Notes: generated by a model from the sequence alone, not told the origin. Shown: positions 10,272-20,927, counted from the first letter of the stretch. The stretch is 64,000 bases of DNA from JBMOUD01 sp049319665 (GCF_049319665.1 NZ_JBMOUD010000008.1:62001-126000), one strand, 5' to 3'. Numbers and translations are program-made.

Positions 10272-11636
10272 ATGAACGATAACCAAATGACCCCGCAGGA
10301 AAGTCGGGCAACATGGGGCCTGGGAACGGTCTTTTCTTTACGTATGCTGGGCATGTTTATGGTGCTTCCAGTTATTACCACTTATGGTATGTCCCTCGCA
10401 GGTGCCAGCGAAACGCTTATCGGTATTGCCATCGGCATTTATGGATTAGCACAGGCTGTGTTTCAGATACCCTTTGGTTTGCTTTCAGACCGGGTCGGAC
10501 GCAAGCCGTTGATCGTGTTTGGTCTGTTGATATTTACGCTCGGTAGCGTTGTCGCTGCGATGACCGATTCAATTTGGGGCGTGATCATTGGTCGCGCCTT
10601 GCAAGGTTCAGGGGCTATCGCTGCAGCGGTAATGGCGCTGCTTTCTGACCTCACTCGCGAACAGAACCGCACTAAAGCCATGGCATTTATTGGTATTAGC
10701 TTCGGTATCACCTTTGCGATTGCTATGGTGCTAGGCCCAATCATTACTCACGCTTGGGGTCTGCATGCACTGTTTTGGGCGATTGCGGCGCTGACAATTG
10801 GCGGCATTATCATCACCATCGTGGTGGTACCCTCCCCTGCTCACCACATGCTTAACCGCGAATCTAGCGTGGTGAAAGGCAGCTTTAATAAAGTCCTCGG
10901 CAACCGCAAGCTGGTTAAACTCAACATTGGTATTCTTTGCCTGCATATACTATTGATGTCGAGCTTTGTCGTATTGCCACAAGTGATGGAGCACGCCGGT
11001 TTCCCACCAAGCGAGCATTGGCGTGTCTATCTGGTGACCATGTTGGTTTCTTTTGTCGCGGTCATCCCAGTGATTATCTATGCCGAAAAGAAACGCCATA
11101 TGAAGCAGGTCTTTATGGGCTGCGTGGCGGTAATTTTCCTGGCTGAGATCGTGCTGTGGTTTGCCGGTTTACATCTTTGGGCGATCATTGCTGGCATCCA
11201 GTTATTCTTCTTAGCCTTCAACGTGATGGAAGCCATTTTACCGTCGCTTATCAGCAAGGAATCACCTGCCGGTTACAAAGGCACAGCAATGGGTGTTTAC
11301 TCCACCAGCCAGTTCATTGGCGTAGCAATTGGCGGTAGCTTAGGCGGCTTTATCTATGGTCATGCAGGTGCAGGCGCGGTCTTCCTGGCCTGTGCGGCTA
11401 TTGCTGTGGTGTGGTTCTTGATCAGTGCCACGATGACAGAACCACCTTATGTCAGCAGTTTGCGTATTACGTTATCTGAGTTGGCAGTAAAAGATTCTGC
11501 ATTGGAAGCGCGTATCAAATCACAACCTGGCGTTGCTGAGGCTGTCGTCGTACGTGAAGAATTGAGCGCCTACGTGAAAGTTGATACCAAACAGACCAAC
11601 CGTCAGGCCTTAGAGCAGCTCGTTAACGCGGTGTAA
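10272..11636 (+). CDS. yajR: MFS transporter YajR
   Basis: YajR is a drug/proton antiporter-type major facilitator protein whose natural substrate is not firmly known. The 454-residue length equals that of E. coli YajR. Twelve hydrophobic segments fill residues 15-390, with the MFS motif A GLLSDRVGRKP near 73-83. A soluble C-terminal domain of about 65 residues (LRITLSELAVKDSALEARI and onward) is the YAM domain typical of YajR. It is monocistronic, with a bidirectional terminator shared with yajQ. Confidence 0.95.
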   Translation: MNDNQMTPQESRATWGLGTVFSLRMLGMFMVLPVITTYGMSLAGASETLIGIAIGIYGLAQAVFQIPFGLLSDRVGRKPLIVFGLLIFTLGSVVAAMTDSIWGVIIGRALQGSGAIAAAVMALLSDLTREQNRTKAMAFIGISFGITFAIAMVLGPIITHAWGLHALFWAIAALTIGGIIITIVVVPSPAHHMLNRESSVVKGSFNKVLGNRKLVKLNIGILCLHILLMSSFVVLPQVMEHAGFPPSEHWRVYLVTMLVSFVAVIPVIIYAEKKRHMKQVFMGCVAVIFLAEIVLWFAGLHLWAIIAGIQLFFLAFNVMEAILPSLISKESPAGYKGTAMGVYSTSQFIGVAIGGSLGGFIYGHAGAGAVFLACAAIAVVWFLISATMTEPPYVSSLRITLSELAVKDSALEARIKSQPGVAEAVVVREELSAYVKVDTKQTNRQALEQLVNAV

Positions 11637-11651
11637 TCTCGCTGCGTGCAA

Positions 11652-11688
11652 AGAAAGAGGGGGACGCATTGTGCGTCCCTCTCTTTCT
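11652..11688. terminator. Bidirectional terminator yajR/yajQ
   Basis: Seventeen-base arms rich in AGAAAGAG and GGGACGCA, with a 3-base loop, form a strong hairpin between two convergent genes. A-rich and T-rich flanks allow use in both directions. Confidence 0.88.
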
Positions 11689-11709
11689 ATTACAGCAAAC
11701 TTGCGGATA

Positions 11710-12201
11710 TTAATCGCGGAAGTTTTTAAACTGGAAAGGCTGGCCTAAATCACTGCCACGCACCAATGCCATCACCGCTTGTAAATCATCACGCGCTTTG
11801 CCGGTAACGCGCACTTCGTCGCCTTGGATCTGTACCTGAACTTTCAATTTGCTGTCTTTCACCAGCTTAACGATTTTTTTCGCCAACGTTGATTCAATGC
11901 CAGAATGCAGTTTGGCATCAATGCTATAGCTTTTACCGCTGTGTTCGATTTGCTCAGGGATTTCTAATGCGCCACCTTCGATGCCACGCTTGCTTAGTTT
12001 CTCACGCAGAATATCGACCAGTTGGTTAACCTGAAAATCAGACTCGCTAGACACCTTGATACTTTCATTTTTTTCGTTCAGCTCAAAACTGGCAGGTATA
12101 TTGCGAAAATCCCAACGCGTGGTCAGCTCACGGCTGGCATTTTCTACGGCGTTGCGGACTTCTTGCATATCAATTTCTGAGACGATGTCAAAAGACGGCA
12201 T
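11710..12201 (-). CDS. yajQ: YajQ family nucleotide-binding protein
   Basis: YajQ-family proteins bind nucleotides; members in plant pathogens bind cyclic di-GMP and act with a LysR regulator, but the E. coli role is unsettled. The 163-residue product, starting [21 protein letters not shown], matches the family along its full length, including [21 protein letters not shown] and the C-terminal FQFKNFRD. It is convergent with yajR, as in E. coli. Confidence 0.96.
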   Translation of the reverse strand: MPSFDIVSEIDMQEVRNAVENASRELTTRWDFRNIPASFELNEKNESIKVSSESDFQVNQLVDILREKLSKRGIEGGALEIPEQIEHSGKSYSIDAKLHSGIESTLAKKIVKLVKDSKLKVQVQIQGDEVRVTGKARDDLQAVMALVRGSDLGQPFQFKNFRD

Positions 12202-12426
12202 AATTACTCTCCGTTAAAAATTTATGCCAGCATAATACCGTCTTGAAGGGGCAATGCCAAAATAAGCTACGCCCATTTCGCGGACTTTATCGGCGAACAA
12301 GCCGCGCATTGACACGTAACGCCCGTGCAAGTGTGCTATACCACGTAAAAGACTAGAATTAGAGATAGATCACATTAATATTCAAAGCAGATTAGCGTTT
12401 CAAGGCAACTAACCAAGGAGATAATC

Positions 12427-13338
12427 ATGAAAATAACAGTACTTGGCTGCGGTGCCTTGGGACAACTTTGGCTGGCGACACTCTATCAACGCGGGCACGA
12501 CGTACAAGGTTGGCTACGCATTCCGCAGCCGTTTTGCTCGGTAAACGTCATTTTTACTGACGGACAGGCGTTTAACCGCAATCTGCCCACCAACGATCCG
12601 CAACATTTGGCGCAGAGCGAACTATTGCTAGTAACGCTCAAAGCCTGGCAAGTATCAGGTGCTCTCGGGGCGCTGTTGCCACAGCTTAATCCAAACTGCA
12701 CCTTGATATTGTTGCATAACGGAATGGGAACGCTGGATGAACTTCCGGCAAATCGCCGACCTGTTTTACTCGGGGCAACAACACATGCAGCTCGCCACGA
12801 AGGAAATGCAATTTTGCATGTTGCTTCAGGCATGACACATATCGGCCCTGCCCCCGGTCATATTATCGCTGCCAATGATATTGCCGATATACTGCACGAA
12901 GCGTTGCCGGATGTGGCATGGCATAACAATATTTTGCCATCGCTATGGAATAAGCTGGCGGTAAATTGTGTCATCAATCCGCTCACCGCCATACATAATT
13001 GTAGTAATGGCGAGCTACTGGCCTATGGCGATGAAATAGAGAAAGTCTGCGCTGAAGTTGCACAGGTGATGGCGATTGAAGGTTATGAAACCCACAAAGA
13101 ATCCCTACTCAGTTATGTCTACCAAGTGATCGCCAGTACTTCGGAAAACTACTCGTCGATGCTACAAGACATCCGCCACCAGCGGCACACTGAAATCGAC
13201 TATATTACCGGTTATCTGATCAGACGCGCCCGTAGCCATGGTATGCAGCTGCCGCATAATGCGCGCCTGTTCGACATCATTAAAAGAAAGGAAAACGAGT
13301 ATGAGCGTCTCAGTTCTGGTCTGTCTGGCTCCTGGTAG
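12427..13338 (+). CDS. panE: 2-dehydropantoate 2-reductase
   Basis: PanE reduces ketopantoate to pantoate with NADPH in pantothenate and coenzyme A synthesis. The 303-residue protein has the N-terminal Rossmann motif [10 protein letters not shown] (residues 5-14) and the catalytic-lysine block [17 protein letters not shown] near 183-199. A purine-rich ribosome site (AAGGAG) precedes the ATG. Its last 38 bases overlap yajL in another frame, so the two genes are cotranscribed and probably translationally coupled. Confidence 0.96.
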   Translation: MKITVLGCGALGQLWLATLYQRGHDVQGWLRIPQPFCSVNVIFTDGQAFNRNLPTNDPQHLAQSELLLVTLKAWQVSGALGALLPQLNPNCTLILLHNGMGTLDELPANRRPVLLGATTHAARHEGNAILHVASGMTHIGPAPGHIIAANDIADILHEALPDVAWHNNILPSLWNKLAVNCVINPLTAIHNCSNGELLAYGDEIEKVCAEVAQVMAIEGYETHKESLLSYVYQVIASTSENYSSMLQDIRHQRHTEIDYITGYLIRRARSHGMQLPHNARLFDIIKRKENEYERLSSGLSGSW

Positions 13339-13891
13339 CGAAGAAATAGAAGCCGTCACCGCGATTGATCTCTTGGTGCGTGCCGGAGTGAGTGTCACCA
13401 CAGCCAGCGTGGCCGGGGATGGTCGCCGGGAAATCGTCTGTTCACGTGGCGTGCGTATCATGGCCGACGTGGCCTTAGTCGATGTGGCAGATGACGAGTT
13501 CGATGCCATTGTATTGCCTGGCGGGCTTAAAGGCGCTGAGTGTTTCCGTGATAGCCTGCTGCTAGTCGAGAAAGTCCGCCAGTTGAATGTCACCGGCAAA
13601 ATTGTTGCAGCTATCTGTGCCGCCCCTGCGTTGGTGCTCGAATTCCATGATTTGTTCCCGGTCGGCAATATGACCGGTTTTCCCGGGTTAAAAGATAAAA
13701 TCTCGCCGACCAAGTGGATGGAAAAACGTGTGATGTTCGACCCTCGCGTTAATTTGCTCACCAGCCAAGGTCCAGGCACCTCGATGGAATTTGCGCTGAA
13801 ATTGATCGACCTGCTTTGCGGAAAAGCGACGGCAGCAAAGGTTGCCTCGCAATTAGTGCTCTATCCCGGTGTTCATAACTACCAAGACTGA
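13301..13891 (+). CDS. yajL: Protein deglycase / chaperone YajL (DJ-1 family)
   Basis: YajL belongs to the DJ-1/ThiJ/PfpI superfamily; it protects proteins during oxidative stress and is reported to deglycate them. The start at 13301 ([15 protein letters not shown]) gives 196 residues, equal to E. coli YajL, and lies within the panE 3' end. The nucleophile elbow [11 protein letters not shown] contains the reactive Cys near residue 106, and Glu at about 15 completes the acidic partner. A perfect 26-base palindrome (13915-13940) follows. Confidence 0.96.
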   Translation: MSVSVLVCLAPGSEEIEAVTAIDLLVRAGVSVTTASVAGDGRREIVCSRGVRIMADVALVDVADDEFDAIVLPGGLKGAECFRDSLLLVEKVRQLNVTGKIVAAICAAPALVLEFHDLFPVGNMTGFPGLKDKISPTKWMEKRVMFDPRVNLLTSQGPGTSMEFALKLIDLLCGKATAAKVASQLVLYPGVHNYQD

Positions 13892-13914
13892 GTCTCCTCC
13901 CTTAGCCTCTTACT

Positions 13915-13940
13915 ATATTGCGACCTGCAGGTCGCAATAT
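13915..13940. terminator. Perfect palindrome after yajL
   Basis: A 26-base perfect palindrome starts ATATTGCGACC and is centred on CTGCAG, 24 bases after the yajL stop. It probably folds in the transcript as an end-protecting hairpin; it lacks a strong T run. Confidence 0.6.
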
Positions 13941-14055
13941 CTCCTCATTACGCGAACACAGTCACACTTAGTCACATTTGCCATTGTATGAGCCATTCCA
14001 GCTGATAATCTCATCATCGACACCATTATATTAATGATTAATATGGAAATTAAAG

Positions 14056-14778
14056 ATGACTAAGATTGCCTCTGCTGTGCTCGTCAGTTTACTTCTTACC
14101 AGCTACGCCCACGCCGCCGATAAACACTATCTCACCCTGCAAGAAACTGCGGACAGCGTAGCCATACTCAATCCGCCACCGGCTTTTGATAGCGTCGCAT
14201 TCCTTAGCGATAAAGCCGCTTATGACCAAGGTAAATACCTGCGCGGCACGCCACGCGGTGAGCAGGCTTATAAAGATGCAGATTCGAGCGAGAGTAACGT
14301 CGGTAAAAACTTCTCTGCAGCTTTTGGTCATGACATTACGCCGCAAACGACACCAGCGACCTACGAGCTGATTTCGACGATGAAAGAAGATGCCGGTGAT
14401 TTCGCGACTAAACTGGCAAAAGAGAAATATAACCGTATTCGCCCCTTTGCCTTCTTCCACGAGTCAACCTGCCGCCCGGATGAAGAAAGCAAACTGGCTA
14501 AAAACGGCTCCTATCCTTCCGGTCATACGGCAATCGGCTGGTCAACGGCTCTGGTATTGGCTGAAGTTAATCCAGTGAATCAAACCGCCATTCTAAAACG
14601 TGGATTCGAGATGGGCCAAAGCCGGGTAATCTGTGGTTATCATTGGCAGAGCGACATTGATGCAGCACGCGTTGTGTCTGCTGCGGTGGTTGCTACCTTG
14701 CATAACAACCCAGCGTTTATCAGCCAGCTTGCTAAAGCGAAAGAAGAGATCGCTAAGCTGAACACCGCCGGTAAATAA
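14056..14778 (+). CDS. Periplasmic class A non-specific acid phosphatase
   Basis: This enzyme removes phosphate from many organic phosphomonoesters in the periplasm. The 240-residue precursor has a signal peptide with a likely cut after SYAHA (residue 20). The class A / PAP2 phosphatase signature is complete: K122-x6-RP, PSGH at 154-157 and S189-R190-x5-H196-x3-D200, where the PSGH and second His are catalytic. It resembles PhoC of Morganella and PhoN of Salmonella and Shigella. It sits alone between yajL and thiI, a position where E. coli has no such gene, so it looks like an accessory insertion. I saw no convincing PhoB site upstream. Confidence 0.93.
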   Translation: MTKIASAVLVSLLLTSYAHAADKHYLTLQETADSVAILNPPPAFDSVAFLSDKAAYDQGKYLRGTPRGEQAYKDADSSESNVGKNFSAAFGHDITPQTTPATYELISTMKEDAGDFATKLAKEKYNRIRPFAFFHESTCRPDEESKLAKNGSYPSGHTAIGWSTALVLAEVNPVNQTAILKRGFEMGQSRVICGYHWQSDIDAARVVSAAVVATLHNNPAFISQLAKAKEEIAKLNTAGK

Positions 14779-14791
14779 ACCGCATAAAAAA

Positions 14792-14817
14792 GAGGCGCTG
14801 ATGATAAACAGCGCCTC
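14792..14817. terminator. Bidirectional terminator phosphatase/thiI
   Basis: GAGGCGCTG and CAGCGCCTC enclose an 8-base loop between convergent genes, preceded by a run of A on the forward strand that serves as a T run for thiI. Confidence 0.88.
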
Positions 14818-14844
14818 CCTTATCACTCTTCTATCATCAATAAA

Positions 14845-16293
14845 TTAAGGACGATAGACCTTCACGTTCTTAAAGCCTTGCTCATGCAGATAAAGCGCCT
14901 GCAAGCGACTCATCACGCCGCGATCACAATACAGCAGATAGGTTTTGCTTTGATCCAGCGTGCCAAAATGTCCGCTCAGTTTATAGAAAGGCACGGCGTT
15001 GATTTCGATTCCTTCCAGCGCTAAAGGTGAAGCCTCTTGCTCATCTGGGGCACGAATATCGAGCAAGATATCGGTAGAGGCAAACTCTGCCACCGTTTCA
15101 ACCTCTGCCACTTCCTGCTTAGCCGCTTCAGCAATATCACGAATATCCTGATTTTTCGCTTCGCTAATCACTCGTTCCAAAATTGAGAAGTCGAATTGTT
15201 CCTCTTCAGCTTCAATCTTTTCCTTAACGGCTTTCACTGTTGGGCTTTTCGAAATCACACCGCAATATTCCGGCATAGTTTTAGCAAAATCTTCAGTCCC
15301 AATCTGGCGAGCGATATCAATGATGTGTTGCTTATCATGAGAAATCAGCGGACGTAGAATCAGGGTATCAGAGGCATTATCAATTAAACGCAAATTAGTC
15401 AGCGTCTGGCTGGAAACCTGCCCCAATGCCTCGCCAGTCACCAATGCTTGCACACCATAACGCTCAGCAATTGCCGATGCCGCGCGAACCATCATGCGTT
15501 TAAGCACCACGCCCATTTGTCCATCCTCAACTTTTTCGAGGATTTCACCCACCACAGGCTCAAAATCAATAGCAATAAAACGCACGCGGTGCGAGCTACC
15601 AAAGCGGTTCCACAGGTAATAAGCGACTTGTTTCACGCCAATCTCGTGCGCAGAGCCGCCAAGGTTAAAGAAGCAGTAATGCACGCGACAACCGCGGCGA
15701 ATCAGCATGTAGCTGGAAACGCCCGAGTCGAATCCGCCTGAAATCAGCGACATGACATCTTCTTGAGTACCAATCGGGTAGCCGCTCAAACCATTGTAAC
15801 GGTTTTTAATCAGTACAAGCTGATCGTCATTAATTTCCAGTTTTACCGTCACTTCAGGTGCAGTGAGGTTCACTGACGCCGAGGCGATATGCTGGTTCAA
15901 GCCGCCACCAACATAACGCTCAACATCGCCAGAACTAAAACTGTGCTTACCGCGACGTTTCACCCGCACGCAAAACGTTTTACCTTGTAACTCATCGCGG
16001 TATGCTTCCAACGTTTGCTCGAAGATATGATGCACATCGTTAAATGGGCGGTCTTCAACTTCCAACACGTGATGAATACCGGGAATGCGGCATAATAATT
16101 CAACAATCAAATCGTGTTTGCTTTCGTCTTTGCTGCGAACTTCGATATGATCCCAATGGCGCACAACCGCCAAGGTTTCATCATGAGGTCTTACAACGTT
16201 GCGAATGCTGCTTGAAAGGATTTTGATAAAGCGCAAACGTACAGATTGGCTCTTGATAGTGATTTCTGGGAACAATTTAATGATAAACTTCAT
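14845..16293 (-). CDS. thiI: tRNA 4-thiouridine synthase / thiamine sulfur carrier ThiI
   Basis: ThiI moves sulfur from IscS to U8 of tRNA and to ThiS for the thiazole of thiamine. The product has 482 residues, as in E. coli. Domains in order are ferredoxin-like and THUMP (about 1-170), PP-loop ATPase with [13 protein letters not shown] (about 184-196) and a C-terminal rhodanese domain whose reactive Cys lies in [11 protein letters not shown]. It diverges from xseB. thiL, also of the thiamine pathway, lies 4 kb away. Confidence 0.98.
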   Translation of the reverse strand: MKFIIKLFPEITIKSQSVRLRFIKILSSSIRNVVRPHDETLAVVRHWDHIEVRSKDESKHDLIVELLCRIPGIHHVLEVEDRPFNDVHHIFEQTLEAYRDELQGKTFCVRVKRRGKHSFSSGDVERYVGGGLNQHIASASVNLTAPEVTVKLEINDDQLVLIKNRYNGLSGYPIGTQEDVMSLISGGFDSGVSSYMLIRRGCRVHYCFFNLGGSAHEIGVKQVAYYLWNRFGSSHRVRFIAIDFEPVVGEILEKVEDGQMGVVLKRMMVRAASAIAERYGVQALVTGEALGQVSSQTLTNLRLIDNASDTLILRPLISHDKQHIIDIARQIGTEDFAKTMPEYCGVISKSPTVKAVKEKIEAEEEQFDFSILERVISEAKNQDIRDIAEAAKQEVAEVETVAEFASTDILLDIRAPDEQEASPLALEGIEINAVPFYKLSGHFGTLDQSKTYLLYCDRGVMSRLQALYLHEQGFKNVKVYRP

Positions 16294-16630
16294 GGCAATC
16301 TTTTATCAGCTAATGAAATAGTGGCTCGTAAGTCGATGCATAGGGCACTAGAATAATATTATTGTTAAGCGCAGTGTGTCGTTGGTCAGTCTCTCACCAT
16401 GAGTCTGCATTTAACAATAATGTCTTCAGCCTCTATCGGCGACGTCATTTGCGAGTTTAGCTCTCTAGAGCAAAGGCTCTACAGAGTAAAAATTAGAAAA
16501 GCGCGCGGCGGAGTATATCATTTAAAATGCCGACTCGGCACGTGCTTAGACGGTCACCACCCGATGTGTATCGACAATACCGGGCTTATTGACACCTACG
16601 ACACCAGACCTTCGAGATTGAAAGAGAATT
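16294..16630. other. thiI-xseB divergent region
   Basis: This 337-base gap lies between divergent genes and must carry promoters for thiI and for xseB-ispA-dxs. An 88-codon forward frame (16399-16665) runs into xseB out of phase, has no family resemblance and is rejected. I see no repeat. Confidence 0.5.
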
Positions 16631-16873
16631 ATGCCAAAAAAAGCTGCACCACCTGCCAATTTTGAAACAGCGCTGGCTGAACTTGAACAGATCGTTGCTC
16701 GCCTGGAATCTGGAGAACTGCCACTGGAAGAGGCGCTGAACGAATTTGAGCAAGGCGTCCAGTTGGCACGTCTTGGTCAACAAAAATTACAACAGGCTGA
16801 ACAACGCGTGCAAATCCTGCTCGACAGCGATAACGACGCGCCATTGCAACCTTTTACACCGGAAATTGAGTAA
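16631..16873 (+). CDS. xseB: Exodeoxyribonuclease VII small subunit
   Basis: XseB is the small, multi-copy subunit of exonuclease VII, which degrades single-stranded DNA from both ends. The product has 80 residues, the same as in E. coli, with the family block [26 protein letters not shown] and a predicted coiled coil. It starts the xseB-ispA-dxs operon; ispA begins six bases after its stop. Confidence 0.98.
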   Translation: MPKKAAPPANFETALAELEQIVARLESGELPLEEALNEFEQGVQLARLGQQKLQQAEQRVQILLDSDNDAPLQPFTPEIE

Positions 16874-16879
16874 CCCGTT

Positions 16880-17809
16880 ATGGCTGAAATTGAAGCACAG
16901 GGCGCTACTGTGAATTTTAATAGTGAGTTACGCAGGCTACAAAAACACGTTGATGAGCGCCTGTCTGGTTATCTCTCGGCGTTACCTTTTGCCGATATGC
17001 CGCTTGTGAGCGCCATGCGTCACGGCGCATTGCTCGGCGGTAAACGTCTGCGTCCTTATCTGGTTTACGCTACGGGCGAACTTTTTGGCTTGTCCCCGAC
17101 AAATCTTGATGCGCCGGCAGCAGCGGTTGAATGTATCCACGCTTATTCATTGATTCATGACGATCTTCCCGCCATGGATGATGATGACTTACGTCGCGGC
17201 CAGCCAACCTGTCATATCAAATTCGGTGAAGCTAATGCTATTCTGGCCGGCGACGCGCTACAAACTTTGGCCTTCTCAATATTAGCTGATAGTGATATGC
17301 CTGATGTCAGCGTTGGCGATCGCCTGTCGATGGTGTCAGAACTCGCCCATGCCAGCGGTGTTGCTGGTATGTGTGGTGGACAAGCATTAGATTTAGCCGC
17401 CGAAGGGCAGCAGGCCAGCCTGGCGGCATTAGAACAAATCCATCGCCATAAAACCGGTGCTCTGATTCGCGCCGCCGTGCGTATGGGCGCGCTAGCCGCG
17501 GGTGAGAAAGGTCGTGCGGCACTGCCACTGCTTGATAGCTACGCCGAAGCTATCGGTCTGGCATTCCAAGTTCAGGACGATATTTTGGATGTTATCGGTG
17601 ATACTGCCACGCTGGGTAAACGTCAGGGAGCAGACCAGCAGCTTGGCAAAAGTACCTATCCGGCCCTGCTGGGACTGGAAGGCGCGCAAGCCAAAGCTAA
17701 AGATCTTTATCAGGAAGCCGTTGCCGCACTCGAACAACTTGCTGCAAACTCCTATAACACAGCACCGTTACTGGCGTTAGCCCGTTTTGTCATTGAACGC
17801 GATAATTGA
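16880..17809 (+). CDS. ispA: (2E,6E)-Farnesyl diphosphate synthase
   Basis: IspA condenses IPP with DMAPP and then with GPP to make farnesyl diphosphate for quinones, undecaprenyl carriers and haem O. The 309-residue product has both Asp-rich motifs, DDLPAMDDDD (first aspartate-rich region) and DDILD (second), and the KRLRP substrate-binding block. It is about ten residues longer than the E. coli enzyme at the N-terminus (MAEIEAQGATV). It sits in operon between xseB and dxs. Confidence 0.97.
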   Translation: MAEIEAQGATVNFNSELRRLQKHVDERLSGYLSALPFADMPLVSAMRHGALLGGKRLRPYLVYATGELFGLSPTNLDAPAAAVECIHAYSLIHDDLPAMDDDDLRRGQPTCHIKFGEANAILAGDALQTLAFSILADSDMPDVSVGDRLSMVSELAHASGVAGMCGGQALDLAAEGQQASLAALEQIHRHKTGALIRAAVRMGALAAGEKGRAALPLLDSYAEAIGLAFQVQDDILDVIGDTATLGKRQGADQQLGKSTYPALLGLEGAQAKAKDLYQEAVAALEQLAANSYNTAPLLALARFVIERDN

Positions 17810-17857
17810 GTTCGTAAGCAGTAAACGGACCTTTGACCCCTTAATTATGAGCAACTG

Positions 17858-19720
17858 ATGAGCCTTGATATAGCCAAATACCCGACGCTGGCACTGGCGG
17901 AGAACCCTGAAGAACTCCGCTCTCTTCCCAAAGAGACCTTACCTAAACTTTGTGATGAGTTACGCCAATATCTTTTGTCCAGCGTTAGCCAATCAAGCGG
18001 ACACTTTGCCTCTGGCTTAGGCACTGTCGAGCTGACCGTTGCAATGCATTATGTCTACAACACGCCGTTTGACCGCTTGATTTGGGATGTGGGTCATCAA
18101 GCCTATCCACACAAAATCCTGACAGGTCGCCGCGATCGCATTTCAACTATTCGCCAAAAAGGCGGCGTCCATCCGTTCCCATGGCGTGAAGAAAGCGAAT
18201 ATGACGTACTGTCAGTAGGACACTCATCCACCTCGATTAGCGCAAGCTTAGGTGCCGCTGTCGCCGCTGAACGTGAAGGTCTGGGTCGCCGCACCGTCTG
18301 TGTCATTGGTGATGGTGCGATTACCGCCGGCATGGCGTTTGAAGCCATGAACCACGCCGGTGATATTAAGTCCGATATGCTAGTGGTGCTCAACGATAAC
18401 GAGATGTCTATCTCTGAAAACGTCGGTGCCTTGAACAATCACCTCGCCCAACTGCTATCAGGCAAGTTCTACTCACAGTTGCGCGAAGGCGGCAAACGAG
18501 TGCTTTCTGGTATTCCACCAATTAAAGAACTGGTACGCCGCACTGAAGAACATCTGAAAGGCATGGTCGTACCGGGTACGTTGTTTGAAGAACTCGGTTT
18601 TAATTATATTGGCCCTGTTGATGGGCACGATGTGGTGGCACTGGCGCAAACGCTGAAAAACATGCGTGAGCTAAAAGGCCCACAGTTGCTGCATATCATG
18701 ACCAAAAAAGGCAAAGGTTACGCCCCTGCCGAACAAGATCCGATCAGCTGGCATGCGGTACCAAAATTCGATCCGGCGAGCGGCACCTTGCCAAAAAGCA
18801 AAGAAGGTCTGCCAACATATTCAAAAGTGTTTGGCGACTGGCTGTGTGAAGCCGCCGCTCAAGATGACAAGCTGATGGCCGTTACCCCGGCAATGCGTGA
18901 AGGCTCGGGGATGGTTCGATTCTCGAAAGAGTATCCGCAACAGTATTTTGACGTAGCTATTGCTGAGCAACACGCCGTAACCTTTGCGGCAGGTTTGGCG
19001 ATTGGTGGCTATAAGCCGATTGTGGCTATTTACTCAACCTTCTTGCAGCGTGCTTATGATCAGGTGATCCACGATGTGGCGATCCAAAATCTTCCGGTAC
19101 TGTTTGCCATCGATCGCGGCGGCATTGTCGGCGCTGACGGGCAAACGCACCAAGGTGCTTTCGATTTATCCTTCCTGCGCTGTATCCCTAATATGGTGAT
19201 CATGACGCCAAGTGATGAAAATGAGTGCCGCCAAATGCTGCATACTGGCTATCACCATCAGCAAGGGCCAGTCGCGGTGCGTTACCCACGCGGAACCGGC
19301 ACCGGAGCGACCTGCGAGCCGCTGGCCTCTCTGCCAATTGGCAAAGGTGTCGTTAAGCGCGAAGGGAAAAAAATCGCCATTCTTAACTTCGGCACACTAT
19401 TAGCTGACGCGCAAAAAGTGGCTGCTAATCTCGATGCGACGCTGGTTGATATGCGCTTTGTGAAACCACTGGATGACGCCTTGATTCTCGAACTTGCTGC
19501 CAGTCATGAGGCCTTAGTGACGATAGAAGAAAACGCCATTATGGGCGGCGCGGGCAGCGGTGTGAATGAAGTGTTGATGGCAAAACGCCTGATGGTACCG
19601 GTGTTGAATATTGGTCTGCCTGATTTCTTCATCCCGCAAGGTACACAAGAAGAAGCGCGCAACGATATCGGTCTGGATGCACCGGGGATTGAACACCAAA
19701 TCAATGAATGGCTCGCCTAA
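17858..19720 (+). CDS. dxs: 1-deoxy-D-xylulose-5-phosphate synthase
   Basis: Dxs joins pyruvate and glyceraldehyde 3-phosphate with thiamine diphosphate in the first step of the MEP isoprenoid pathway; its product also feeds thiamine and pyridoxal synthesis. The length of 620 residues equals that of E. coli. The thiamine diphosphate motif [18 protein letters not shown] ends at the NDN metal-binding segment (LNDNEMSIS), and the transketolase block [17 protein letters not shown] carries the catalytic Glu. It ends the xseB-ispA-dxs operon and is followed by a strong terminator. Confidence 0.98.
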   Translation: MSLDIAKYPTLALAENPEELRSLPKETLPKLCDELRQYLLSSVSQSSGHFASGLGTVELTVAMHYVYNTPFDRLIWDVGHQAYPHKILTGRRDRISTIRQKGGVHPFPWREESEYDVLSVGHSSTSISASLGAAVAAEREGLGRRTVCVIGDGAITAGMAFEAMNHAGDIKSDMLVVLNDNEMSISENVGALNNHLAQLLSGKFYSQLREGGKRVLSGIPPIKELVRRTEEHLKGMVVPGTLFEELGFNYIGPVDGHDVVALAQTLKNMRELKGPQLLHIMTKKGKGYAPAEQDPISWHAVPKFDPASGTLPKSKEGLPTYSKVFGDWLCEAAAQDDKLMAVTPAMREGSGMVRFSKEYPQQYFDVAIAEQHAVTFAAGLAIGGYKPIVAIYSTFLQRAYDQVIHDVAIQNLPVLFAIDRGGIVGADGQTHQGAFDLSFLRCIPNMVIMTPSDENECRQMLHTGYHHQQGPVAVRYPRGTGTGATCEPLASLPIGKGVVKREGKKIAILNFGTLLADAQKVAANLDATLVDMRFVKPLDDALILELAASHEALVTIEENAIMGGAGSGVNEVLMAKRLMVPVLNIGLPDFFIPQGTQEEARNDIGLDAPGIEHQINEWLA

Positions 19721-19776
19721 ACATATCTTCCTCTCGCCACATTAGAGAGGAATATTGACCTGTCGGCAGTAAAGAT

Positions 19777-19813
19777 AAAAAAGGGGCTGAACATCACTGT
19801 TCAGCCCCTTTTT
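19777..19813. terminator. Bidirectional terminator dxs/thiL
   Basis: AAAAAGGGGCTGAACA, a TCAC loop and TGTTCAGCCCCTTTTT form a long stem between convergent dxs and thiL. It ends both transcription units and leaves no room for pgpA. Confidence 0.93.
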
Positions 19814-19827
19814 ATAAGCATTATCTT

Positions 19828-20811
19828 TTAAATTGTCGCCGTAGAGAAATGATCAAACCCTTGTAAATCAAGCGTGACCACTTCGCCAGAACGTACAAAC
19901 TTGATACCTTCAGACAGAGGGGCAATTTGCCCAATACAGGTGAAAGCAACACCATAATGACTCAGCGCTATCTCTAACGCGCCGCGATTAATTTCTGGCA
20001 CCGTAAAGCACAGTTCGTAATCTTCGCCCCCGGCAAGCGCCCATTTCAGCGCTTGTTCAGCATCGACGTGGCGCAGCAGCGCCTCAGAATACGGTAATTG
20101 ATCGAGATCTATTCTGGCGCCACAATCGCTGGCTTTGAGCACATGTTTCAAGTCAGAAACCAGACCATCAGAGATATCAATGGCGGAGCTGGCTAAATCA
20201 CGCAATCCCTGCCCTTGTAATACGCGAGGTTGAGGACGTAAATGCCGTTGCAATAACCATTCTCTGTCAGCAGTATTCTCTACCTGCAACTTGTCGAGCA
20301 AAATAGCCAGGCCAGCGGCGCTGTCCCCCAAGGTACCGGTGACAAAAATCCAGTCACCAACTTTAGCACCTCCACGAGTTAACGCGCGCCCCATCGGGAT
20401 CAAGCCTTGAATCGTCAGCGTCATACTCAATGGGCCACGCGTCGTATCGCCACCAATTAGCTGCATACCGTAGTAATCAAGCTGCTCAAACAGACTATCG
20501 CTGAATGCTTCTAGCCAGTCGGTGTTCACTTCTGGCAAGGTTAACGCCAACGATACCCAAGCGGGATCGGCACCCATTGCAGCCAGGTCACTCAAATTTA
20601 CTGCGAGGGCTTTATAACCGAGGTCTTTAGGAGAGATGGTTTTAAGAAAATGTATACCTTCTACCAGGGTATCGGTACTGACTGCCAATAGCTGCTTTTC
20701 CGATACGGTCAATAGGGCACAATCATCGCCGATGCCTAACTGCACGTCCTGGCGAGCGGTTCTATACCGGTTGAAGTAGCGAGCTATTAAATCAAATTCG
20801 CCGCATGCCAT
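19828..20811 (-). CDS. thiL: Thiamine-monophosphate kinase
   Basis: ThiL phosphorylates thiamine monophosphate to the active diphosphate. The 327-residue product ([16 protein letters not shown]) contains the PurM-like ATP-binding blocks GIGDDCALL (about 27-35), DLAAMGADP and [13 protein letters not shown]. coli ThiL has 325 residues, so the protein is complete. It follows nusB at a distance of about 220 bases instead of being tightly linked, and that gap is full of inverted repeats. In E. coli thiL overlaps pgpA; here a terminator follows directly. Confidence 0.97.
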   Translation of the reverse strand: MACGEFDLIARYFNRYRTARQDVQLGIGDDCALLTVSEKQLLAVSTDTLVEGIHFLKTISPKDLGYKALAVNLSDLAAMGADPAWVSLALTLPEVNTDWLEAFSDSLFEQLDYYGMQLIGGDTTRGPLSMTLTIQGLIPMGRALTRGGAKVGDWIFVTGTLGDSAAGLAILLDKLQVENTADREWLLQRHLRPQPRVLQGQGLRDLASSAIDISDGLVSDLKHVLKASDCGARIDLDQLPYSEALLRHVDAEQALKWALAGGEDYELCFTVPEINRGALEIALSHYGVAFTCIGQIAPLSEGIKFVRSGEVVTLDLQGFDHFSTATI

Positions 20812-20835
20812 AGTATGTTTTCCGAATAAAACGTT

Positions 20836-20886
20836 TTATACCCTCCACACTTCAAGTCGCCAACGGCTTAAAGTTTATCGGGTATA
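20836..20886. repeat. Decayed ERIC-like ends
   Basis: ATACCCTCCACACTTCAAGT and its imperfect partner (TTAAAGTTTATCGGGTAT) are the two outer arms of an ERIC element with almost all of the centre lost. It lies just upstream of thiL. Confidence 0.45.
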
Positions 20887-20901
20887 GAATCAACAGAATG
20901 A

Positions 20902-20927
20902 TTTAAGGCCGGATATCCGGCCTTAAA
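20902..20927. repeat. Perfect 26-base palindrome between nusB and thiL
   Basis: The sequence beginning TTTAAGGCCGGAT is followed by its exact reverse complement. In the nusB-thiL transcript it would fold as a perfect hairpin. It may be a terminator remnant or a boundary that uncouples thiL from nusB. Confidence 0.7.

Noticed and set aside
13955..13985. Possible Pho box before the class A phosphatase (GTCACA repeated)
   Set aside because: The two half-sites are 10 bases apart, not 11, and the AT spacer of the consensus is poor.
16399..16665. Forward 88-codon frame upstream of xseB
   Set aside because: It has no ribosome site or family match and overlaps xseB out of phase.
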